A stretch of DNA of 64,000 bases. Source: Polynucleobacter sp. JS-JIR-II-50 (GTDB lineage: Bacteria > Pseudomonadota > Gammaproteobacteria > Burkholderiales > Burkholderiaceae). Below are positions 57,758-64,000 of this stretch, in pieces. The notes beneath the pieces are model-generated. The model was not told the DNA's origin and did not search any database. It saw only the letters and a program-made list of their open reading frames with translations. The stretch is from assembly GCF_018687895.1 (NCBI RefSeq), contig NZ_CP061307.1, forward strand, positions 930,001-994,000, given 5' to 3'. Made by a program: the position numbers and the translations under genes. How positions within the stretch are numbered: position 1 is the stretch's first letter; each line of letters opens with the position of its first letter.

Positions 57758-57992
57758 TTATATTACATGAATTTTTTTTAATACTACTCTCACAAAAAAT
57801 AACTAACCCCTGCGTGAAGTCCATACCAATAGGGTCTCAATGCAATAAATTCGTTTTTGCATTGCAATAAATGTTGCGTTGCAAAATAAGCCTCGGGAAA
57901 ACCCGGGCTATATATTGAAATAAATTTCTATAGAGTTGCTGCAGTGGTGCAAGATTTAAATAACAATTAATTGAAATAAAAAGGGAAGACAC

Positions 57993-58805
57993 ATGAAGAA
58001 ATTACAAATCAGCGCAATCGCTTTTGCAATGACAAGCGTTGTAGCAGGTTCAGCTATGGCGCAATCGTCCAAGACGAATGCATGGGAAGGTGCTTATGGA
58101 CAAGTAGGCGTTGGTTTTGGTGTCTTCACTCCTAAAATAGGTAGCGGTACGGCTGTTACTCAAAATACTGCAGTAGCACCGGCTGGTATTCCTGGTGTTC
58201 CTGCTGGCACTCCTCTAACTGCCTTGGGCTATCCAGCCTACGTATCTCAGGGAGCTTCGGCTAGCAATGTTAATAATGTTAATACAGGGATTGCTAACTT
58301 AGCTGCTGGTTATAACTTTGGCATTAATGAAACTTGGATTTTGGGAGTTGGTGCAACATACTATCCGGGCGCAAGCTCTTCCGCTACGGGGCAGCTTAGC
58401 GTTGCAAATACAACAATTAGCGGGGCTCTTGGAACGCTACCTGTCAGTGGTGGAAGTAGTACGGCAACATATAACGTAAAAAACCTTTACAGTGTTGTAT
58501 TCACACCAGGCTATGCTTTTGATAAGAATCGTTTAGCTTATGCGAAGCTCGGATACACTGGTGCCACCATTGGTTTGTCCGGTCCAACTCTTGCGTACCA
58601 ATCAACCAACTTAACTGGCTACACCTTAGGTCTTGGCTATAAACAGATGTTTACCGAGTCCTTATATGCTTTTGGTGAGGTTAACTATGCTTCTTATGGT
58701 ACAAAAAACTTAACGGCAACACTCACTACCGGTACTCAACTTCAAGGGATGACTATTAGCGGCACTGGCACTGATATTCTGGTTGGTGTTGGCTATCGCT
58801 TCTAA
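57993..58805 (+). CDS. Outer-membrane beta-barrel protein
   Basis: The 270-residue protein has a signal peptide (ISAIAFAMTSVVAGSAMAQS), then alternating Gly/aromatic beta strands ending GTDILVGVGYRF with the terminal Phe required for BamA recognition. It is similar in character to OmpA-like or small porin-like barrels. A Ser/Gly/Ala/Pro-rich insert follows about residue 50. AAGGGAAG before ATG is a good ribosome-binding site. Exact family uncertain. It lies between the TetR operon and fadD, so fatty-acid uptake is possible but unproven. Confidence 0.82.
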   Translation: MKKLQISAIAFAMTSVVAGSAMAQSSKTNAWEGAYGQVGVGFGVFTPKIGSGTAVTQNTAVAPAGIPGVPAGTPLTALGYPAYVSQGASASNVNNVNTGIANLAAGYNFGINETWILGVGATYYPGASSSATGQLSVANTTISGALGTLPVSGGSSTATYNVKNLYSVVFTPGYAFDKNRLAYAKLGYTGATIGLSGPTLAYQSTNLTGYTLGLGYKQMFTESLYAFGEVNYASYGTKNLTATLTTGTQLQGMTISGTGTDILVGVGYRF

Positions 58806-58826
58806 TGCTTTAACTGTTTGACAAAG

Positions 58827-58849
58827 AGCCCTCTATTTGAGGGCTTTTT
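58827..58849 (+). terminator. Terminator after the barrel gene
   Basis: AGCCCTC (58827-58833) and GAGGGCT (58839-58845) form a 7-bp stem with a 5-base loop and a TTTTT tail. Confidence 0.88.
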
Positions 58850-58905
58850 AATTCCTTTTTGTTTTTGCATCAACATTAAATCACAGTAGAAACCACATAT
58901 CTCAT

Positions 58906-60582
58906 ATGACTAACCCCAGTAAGCCATGGCTAAAACACTATCCTGAGGGCGTTCCTCACGAAGTCGATATCACTGGCTATAACTCCTTGCTGGATATGTT
59001 CGAGGAATCCTTTGAACGCTATCCGAATAGACGTGCCTGCGAGTATCTCGATAAGTTTTTAACTTACCGAGAGCTTGATCAGCACTCCAAACACTTTGCC
59101 TCTTACTTACAAAACCTTGGTCTAGTGCCTGGTGCTCGGGTTGCAATCATGTTGCCTAACGTGTTGCAGTTTCAGATTGCGATGATCGGTATTCTTCGTG
59201 CTGGATTCGTAGTGGTCAACGTTAATCCGCTCTATACCGCCCGTGAGTTGGAGTATCAGCTTAAAGACAGCGGTGCTTCAGCTTTAATCATCTTAGAAAA
59301 CTTTGCACATGTTTATCAGCACATCGCTGCTGACGTGCCATTGAAAAAGACTATCGTGACTTCTCTTGGAGAGATGATTGGACTTAAGGGTGCGATAGTC
59401 AATTTTGTAGTACGCAATGTAAAAAAACTCGTGCCTGCATGGGATCTACCTAACCATATTACTTTTTTGGCTGCTTTAGGTGAGGGTAGTCGTCAGCGCT
59501 GGAATAAGCCGAATACTTCTTTAAGTGACATTGCCTTTTTGCAATATACAGGTGGCACTACGGGGTTATCTAAAGGCGCGATTCTTTTACATAGCAATAT
59601 TTTGTCTAATGTTATTCAGACAGAGTTGTGGTTAGAGCCAGGATTAAAGCGTAAAAAAGTGGATCAATTGGTTTTCTTATGTGCGTTACCGATGTACCAC
59701 ATCTTTGCTTTAACAGCCTGTTCCGTATTGGGAATGCGCAAAGGTGGTCTGTTAGTTTTGGTTCCTAATCCACGTGATTTTGATGGATTCATAAAACTAT
59801 TGAAGAAGCATCCAAATATCAATATTTTCCCTGGTGTTAATACTCTCTTTAATGCACTGATGCACAAACCAGAATTTGCCTCTGTGAAGTTCCCTAATAT
59901 TTTGGCCACTATTGGTGGTGGCATGGCAATGCAAAAGGTAGTTGCTGATCATTGGCAAGAAATGACTGGTGCTCCTATTGCCGAAGGCTATGGCCTTTCA
60001 GAAACCTCACCAGTTGCTTGCGTTAACTCTGCTTTAATCGAAAGCTTTACTGGCTATATTGGCTTTCCTGTTCCAAGCACTGAAGTTGTAATCCTGGGTG
60101 ACGACGGCATTGAGGTGCCTTTTGGTACTCCTGGTGAAATTTGCATCCGGGGGCCTCAGGTAATGGCGGGTTACTGGAATAAGCCTGAAGAAACTAAGAA
60201 TGTCATGACATCTGATGGCTTCTTTAAATCGGGCGATATTGGCATCATGAATGCCGATGGTCTCACTAAGATTGTGGACCGCAAAAAAGATATGGTTCTG
60301 GTTTCTGGATTTAATGTCTATCCAAATGAAGTGGAAGAAGTCCTGTCTTTGATTCCAGGTGTCTTGGAGTGTGCAGTCATTGGTGTGCCCGATGAAGACT
60401 CTGGTGAGGCTGTCAAAGCTTTCGTTGTAAAGCAAGATCAGTCCCTAACAGAAGAAGCTATCTTGGCATTCTGCAAAGAGAACCTCACTAACTATAAGCG
60501 CCCAAAGCACATCGTTTTCCGCAATGATTTACCAAAAACCAATGTTGGAAAAATCCTAAGACGTGAATTAAGGGGTTTATGA
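58906..60582 (+). CDS. fadD: Long-chain fatty acid-CoA ligase
   Basis: This 558-residue AMP-forming ligase has P-loop YTGGTTGLSKGAILLH, YGLSETSPV, the FACS signature region GFFKSGDIGIMNADG and the C-terminal Lys in PKTNVGKILRREL. It activates fatty acids to acyl-CoA, feeding the neighbouring beta-oxidation operon. ATG 58906 is the first start, preceded by CATATCTCAT (weak site). Confidence 0.94.
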   Translation: MTNPSKPWLKHYPEGVPHEVDITGYNSLLDMFEESFERYPNRRACEYLDKFLTYRELDQHSKHFASYLQNLGLVPGARVAIMLPNVLQFQIAMIGILRAGFVVVNVNPLYTARELEYQLKDSGASALIILENFAHVYQHIAADVPLKKTIVTSLGEMIGLKGAIVNFVVRNVKKLVPAWDLPNHITFLAALGEGSRQRWNKPNTSLSDIAFLQYTGGTTGLSKGAILLHSNILSNVIQTELWLEPGLKRKKVDQLVFLCALPMYHIFALTACSVLGMRKGGLLVLVPNPRDFDGFIKLLKKHPNINIFPGVNTLFNALMHKPEFASVKFPNILATIGGGMAMQKVVADHWQEMTGAPIAEGYGLSETSPVACVNSALIESFTGYIGFPVPSTEVVILGDDGIEVPFGTPGEICIRGPQVMAGYWNKPEETKNVMTSDGFFKSGDIGIMNADGLTKIVDRKKDMVLVSGFNVYPNEVEEVLSLIPGVLECAVIGVPDEDSGEAVKAFVVKQDQSLTEEAILAFCKENLTNYKRPKHIVFRNDLPKTNVGKILRRELRGL

Positions 60583-60632
60583 GCATTGCCAAGGGTCATT
60601 TCGTAAAGGCCAATCATTTAAAATAAGTTTTT

Positions 60633-61412
60633 TTGCGCTTTATTAGTAAAAATATTATCGTGATTCTTTGGCTGCGTTCCTTTCTATTCTATTTATTTGG
60701 TTTCACAACCGTCACCATTGTTGCTAGCGCAATTATTCTGGCCATTCCCTTTACAAGTCGAAACACGCGTTACCAGATGGGAGTATTTTGGTGCCGTTTA
60801 ACCCAAAAAGCACTCTTATTTTTCTGTGGAATAGATCTAAAGATAAAGGGCTTTGAGAATATCCCCCAAGATCCTAATAAGGCATTAATTATTTTGGGAA
60901 AGCATCAATCTGCATGGGAAACCTTTATCTACCCAGCCTTCTTCCCAAGACAACTTTGCTTTGTATTCAAAAGAGAATTATTGTTTGTGCCTTTTTTTGG
61001 TTGGGCTTTAGCCTCGTTAAAAATGATTCATATCAATCGGGGCGATCGTGAGAGGGCTAGGGAAGCGGTCAACGAGCAGGGCAAAATAGTTTTATCGGAG
61101 GGGAATTGGATTGCGATTTATCCAGAGGGTACGCGAACCGCACGTGGATCATTTAAGCCTTACAGAAAAGGCGGTGTGCGCCTTGCCATTAGTACAAATA
61201 CAGACATTCTTCCGGTGGCGCAGAACTCTGCTGCCATTTGGCCCAGAAACACCTTCTTAAAGCGCCCTGGCGTGATCACGCTTGCCATTGGGCCTGTGAT
61301 TTCTGTTGCAGGAAAAACGGAAGAGCAGCTGCAGCTTGAGGTGGAAGCCTGGATTGAAGGCGAGATGCGTATTATTGATGCGCCCGCTTATACAAAGCAA
61401 TCAGTCGATTAG
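60633..61412 (+). CDS. plsC: 1-acyl-sn-glycerol-3-phosphate acyltransferase
   Basis: The 259-residue membrane acyltransferase has an N-terminal helix (WLRSFLFYLFGFTTVTIV), the HX4E motif KHQSAWET, MIHINRGDRE and IYPEGTRTARG (PEGTR), then GGVRLAIST. It makes phosphatidic acid from lysophosphatidic acid. The start is uncertain: TTG 60633 or GTG 60660, both with weak ribosome-binding sites. Confidence 0.92.
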   Translation: MRFISKNIIVILWLRSFLFYLFGFTTVTIVASAIILAIPFTSRNTRYQMGVFWCRLTQKALLFFCGIDLKIKGFENIPQDPNKALIILGKHQSAWETFIYPAFFPRQLCFVFKRELLFVPFFGWALASLKMIHINRGDRERAREAVNEQGKIVLSEGNWIAIYPEGTRTARGSFKPYRKGGVRLAISTNTDILPVAQNSAAIWPRNTFLKRPGVITLAIGPVISVAGKTEEQLQLEVEAWIEGEMRIIDAPAYTKQSVD

Positions 61413-61414
61413 TA

Positions 61415-61441
61415 AAAAGCTAACAACACGCCTTAGCTTTT
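61415..61441. terminator. Bidirectional terminator between plsC and the DUF4442 gene
   Basis: AAAAGCTAA (61415-61423) and TTAGCTTTT (61433-61441) form a 9-bp stem. The right arm contains the DUF4442 stop codon. Both convergent genes can end here. Confidence 0.7.
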
Positions 61442-61888
61442 CTTCATCTTCTTTCGTATATACAAGGTCTTGGTGATGCGTGCCACTACATCATCTTCTT
61501 GATCTTTTACGTCGACTACAAAGTCCCTTAAGACCTTATCTCCAGGCTCTGCGGCAGTAACAATTTCATCCAATTGGTCCTGAGTAATTTCAAAACTAGC
61601 ATGAACTTTCCCTTTGCCCGGCTTCAGAAATTCAATCTTGGCCGCCTGGTCCCAAATAATGTAACCCTTACCTAAATTCTGAGACACCATCATCATGAAG
61701 AATGGATCAGTCATTGCAAAGAGACTGCCTCCAAAATGAACCCCAACAATATTGCGGTTCAATAGACCGTGCTTAAGACGTACCTTAGCATGACGAAAGT
61801 CTTTGGCAATATGTTCAACCGTAATGCCGGCACCCAGAAATGGTGGCCATAGATTCATGCCCCTACGCAAGAGATTGGCGTTAATCAT
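61433..61888 (-). CDS. DUF4442 (hotdog thioesterase-like) protein
   Basis: This 151-residue hotdog-fold protein has NLLRRGMNLWPPFLGAGITVEH, LNRNIVGVHFGGSLFAMTDPFF and KGKVHASFEITQDQLDEI. DUF4442 proteins are related to YiiD/PaaI thioesterases. The location beside plsC and the dehydratase gene does not reveal a substrate. Confidence 0.88.
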   Translation of the reverse strand: MINANLLRRGMNLWPPFLGAGITVEHIAKDFRHAKVRLKHGLLNRNIVGVHFGGSLFAMTDPFFMMMVSQNLGKGYIIWDQAAKIEFLKPGKGKVHASFEITQDQLDEIVTAAEPGDKVLRDFVVDVKDQEDDVVARITKTLYIRKKMKKS

Positions 61889-61897
61889 TGAAAAATT

Positions 61898-63640
61898 TTA
61901 TTTGGATGAGGGGGTTTTGCCGACCATCTTTGCTGCTCTTAAGAAGTCAAAGTCCACACCTTGGTCTGCTTGAGTCACGGTATCCAAGAAGAGCTTTTTA
62001 TAACCGCGTTCAGCAGTTGGAGAAGTAATCGGATTGTCTTTCATGCGCTGAGCCAGTTCTTCATCGGAAATTAAGAGGCTAATCTCTCGATTCTTCACGC
62101 TCAAACGAATGCGATCACCGTTACGTACCTGCGCTAATGGACCGCCAATAGCGGATTCAGGGGTAACGTGCAGCACAATCGTACCAAAGGCAGTGCCGCT
62201 CATACGTCCATCAGAGATGCGGACAATATCTTTGACGCCAGCGCGGGCTAATTTCATCGGAATGGGGATATAGCCAGCCTCTGGCATACCAGGAGCACCT
62301 TTAGGCCCAATATTTTTGAGTACCAAAATGTCATCAGCAGTGACATCTAAGTCTGGGCTATCGATACGGTTAGCTAAATCTGCAGCATCTTCAAATACTA
62401 CGGCACGACCTTCATGCTCCATCAGCTTTTCATTAGCAGCAGACTGTTTAATGATGGCGCCACCAGGCGCTAGATTGCCGTGCAAGACAGCAATACTGCC
62501 GCGTGGGTAAATTGGTTTATCAAATGGACGTACTACATCTTGTTTAAAGCTTGGCGCAGCAGCGTCAATCTCTTCACCAAGAGTTCTGCCGGAAACAGTC
62601 ATCGCATCAAGCTTCAAGAGAGGCTTCAGTTCACGAAACAAGGTGGTCATGCCACCGGCGTCATGGAAGTTCTCCATATAGTGATCACCTGAGGGCTTGA
62701 GATCAACCAAAACAGGGGTCTCATCACCCATCTTATCAAGCGCATCTAAATCAATCTCGAGGCCCATGCGGCCAGCAATGGCTGCTAAGTGAACAATGCC
62801 ATTGGTTGATCCACCAATCGCTAGCAAAACACGCATGGCATTTTCAAAGGCATCGGCTGTGAGTACTTTGTCAATCGTTAGGCCTTCTTTTGCCATCTTC
62901 ACAGCACAAGTACCGGTTTCTTCGGCTACGCGGATGCGGTCTGCAGTGACTGCTGGAGGAGTTGCCCCACCAGGAACCGTCATACCCAGCGCCTCAGAGA
63001 TACAGGCCATGGTGCTTGCAGTGCCCATGACTGAACACGTACCTACGCTCGCAACCAGTTGATCATTCACTTCATCTTTTTCAACTTCATCAATTTCACC
63101 GGCGCGGAACTTGCCCCAGTAACGGCGGCAGTCTGTACAGGCGCCAACACGTTCACTGCGATGTGAGCCGGTGAGCATGGAGCCGGTAATGAGTTGAATA
63201 GCTGGAATACCAGCAGAAGCAGCGCCCATCATTTGCGCGGGAACGGTTTTATCGCAACCACCAATCATGACGACTGCATCCATTGGCTGTGCGCGCAACA
63301 TTTCTTCGGTGTCCATAGACATCAAGTTACGCAAGTACATACTGGTAGGCGCAGCAAAACTCTCATGAATGGAGATCGTTGGAAATTCCATTGGCAAACC
63401 ACCGGCTAGCATTACGCCGCGCTTTACCGCTTCCAAGAGCTGGGGCATATTGCCATGGCAGGGGTTGTACGCACTACCGGTATTGATAATGCCAATCACA
63501 GGGCGATCTAAAGCGCTATTGGTATACCCAGCGCCCTTAATAAACGCTTTGCGTAAAAATAAAGAGAAGCCTTTGTCGCCATAGCTAGTTAAGCCTTTGC
63601 GTAAACCGCTCTCTGTAGGATCTTTTGGTTTATTGCTCAT
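61898..63640 (-). CDS. IlvD/Edd family dehydratase
   Basis: The 580-residue iron-sulphur dehydratase has Cys ligands in NPCHGNMPQLLEAVKRG, GGCDKTVPAQMMGA and GTCSVMGTASTMACISEA. The first motif reads CHGN, unlike the PGHxH of typical IlvD, which is closer to sugar-acid (arabonate-type) dehydratases. It could be the branched-chain IlvD or a sugar-acid enzyme; I lean to a paralogue of uncertain substrate. Upstream 63641-63704 is a short promoter gap. CTDCRRYWGK holds a further Cys pair. Confidence 0.85.
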   Translation of the reverse strand: MSNKPKDPTESGLRKGLTSYGDKGFSLFLRKAFIKGAGYTNSALDRPVIGIINTGSAYNPCHGNMPQLLEAVKRGVMLAGGLPMEFPTISIHESFAAPTSMYLRNLMSMDTEEMLRAQPMDAVVMIGGCDKTVPAQMMGAASAGIPAIQLITGSMLTGSHRSERVGACTDCRRYWGKFRAGEIDEVEKDEVNDQLVASVGTCSVMGTASTMACISEALGMTVPGGATPPAVTADRIRVAEETGTCAVKMAKEGLTIDKVLTADAFENAMRVLLAIGGSTNGIVHLAAIAGRMGLEIDLDALDKMGDETPVLVDLKPSGDHYMENFHDAGGMTTLFRELKPLLKLDAMTVSGRTLGEEIDAAAPSFKQDVVRPFDKPIYPRGSIAVLHGNLAPGGAIIKQSAANEKLMEHEGRAVVFEDAADLANRIDSPDLDVTADDILVLKNIGPKGAPGMPEAGYIPIPMKLARAGVKDIVRISDGRMSGTAFGTIVLHVTPESAIGGPLAQVRNGDRIRLSVKNREISLLISDEELAQRMKDNPITSPTAERGYKKLFLDTVTQADQGVDFDFLRAAKMVGKTPSSK

Positions 63641-63704
63641 GATTGTCTCGTATCTCTTTTTAATGTTCTTTGGCTTTATTGTAGCGATGGAATAGCCTCT
63701 TTAC

Positions 63705-64000
63705 CTACAGCCCGCCACCCCAGCGGTACTGCCAAGAAATCCCCAGCGCGGTGTAATCGGTATTGGTGTTGGAGTAGACGCCTTTGCTGCCAGTGAGACG
63801 GATCGAATTGTGCTTATTGATAGGGTAAGAAAAAGTACTGCCAAAACGCCAGTTTTCTTGTGAGCCACTAATTGCGGTTCCGTTGACATATTTTTGACCG
63901 CCCATGAAGTAGGTCGCATCGGCAGAAATATAGGCCGTATTCTCAAAGTAATAGATTGCATGGGCTTCCGAGGAATAGATGGGATTTTGAGAGAGCGTAT
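63705..64000 (-). CDS. Outer-membrane transporter of the phenol MetA-pathway family, partial
   Basis: The minus-strand frame is open from the right edge to the stop at 63705, giving the C-terminal ~97 residues. It contains YFMGGQKYVNGTAIS, GSTFSYPINKHNSIRL and ends GISWQYRWGGGL. The -WQYRWGGGL terminus is typical of the Phenol_MetA_deg outer-membrane family, likely a barrel transporter of aromatic or other small substrates. The start lies outside the window. Confidence 0.85.
   Translation of the reverse strand, partial: TLSQNPIYSSEAHAIYYFENTAYISADATYFMGGQKYVNGTAISGSQENWRFGSTFSYPINKHNSIRLTGSKGVYSNTNTDYTALGISWQYRWGGGL

Noticed and set aside
63701..63961. Alternative minus-strand frame at the right edge
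   Set aside because: The frame ending at 63705 gives the recognisable WQYRWGGGL barrel terminus; the other frame has no family character.
1..64000. CRISPR arrays, rRNA genes and intact insertion sequences
   Set aside because: No regularly spaced repeats, rRNA-like sequence or transposase genes were seen by reading.

Overview
The window is about 45% G+C and looks like the chromosome of a freshwater betaproteobacterium of the Burkholderiaceae, most likely Polynucleobacter. This rests on gene content and protein character (NasA/NirBD/NrtABC set, TctC-type binding protein, FadN-type beta-oxidation enzyme, compact operons, outer-membrane MetA-pathway transporter). It is inference, because no rRNA or other phylogenetic marker lies in the window.

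Layout. (1) Positions 1-17891 hold a phage-like integrated element. From the left edge it carries an SspB/SspC-like (DUF4007 + P-loop ATPase) phosphorothioation-type defence pair, a small unknown gene and an AlpA regulator, all on the minus strand. A rightward late block follows: DUF1376 protein, TerS, TerL, portal, scaffold-like protein, major capsid, one unknown, holin and endolysin. A leftward DUF4102-type tyrosine integrase closes it. Two cargo modules interrupt the late block. A 686-residue reverse transcriptase with a 159-residue upstream partner sits between terL and portal. An Xre/Fic pair ('mobile mystery proteins' A and B) sits between the scaffold-like gene and the capsid gene. No tail module is visible, so this may be a capsid-forming phage satellite or a decayed prophage.

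(2) Positions 18274-34517 are an inorganic nitrogen assimilation block: nitroreductase, NTF2-like protein, three HPP membrane proteins, a YbiB-like protein, nasA, nirD, nirB, an NrtA-like protein, then divergently cobA, nrtA, nrtB, an nrtD-type ATPase, cynS and a PAS protein. Nitrate is imported by the ABC transporter, reduced by NasA and NirBD (CobA supplies siroheme), and cyanate is converted by CynS. The block lies between two imperfect 400-bp direct repeats. Each repeat contains an integrase 5-prime end, paired GCTTACCA boxes, a tRNA-3-prime-end-like core and a second pair of GCTTACCA boxes. The right-hand copy carries only the first ~20 codons of an integrase. This suggests tandem accretion of mobile elements at one attachment site, with the nitrogen cluster as the cargo of the second element.

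(3) Positions 34994-37642 hold a metallophosphoesterase and a HipBA toxin-antitoxin pair, ending at a third short copy of the core followed directly by a terminator. This is the likely right end of the array.

(4) Positions 37698-64000 look like ordinary chromosome. They carry a TctC / CoA-ligase / citryl-CoA-lyase-like / SDR operon, a small regulator, ElaB/YqjE/YqjK membrane genes, apt and a nucleosidase, alkB with a GMC oxidoreductase, a TetR-led beta-oxidation operon, an outer-membrane barrel, fadD, plsC, a DUF4442 protein, an IlvD/Edd dehydratase, and the 3-prime end of a MetA-pathway outer-membrane transporter gene running off the right edge.
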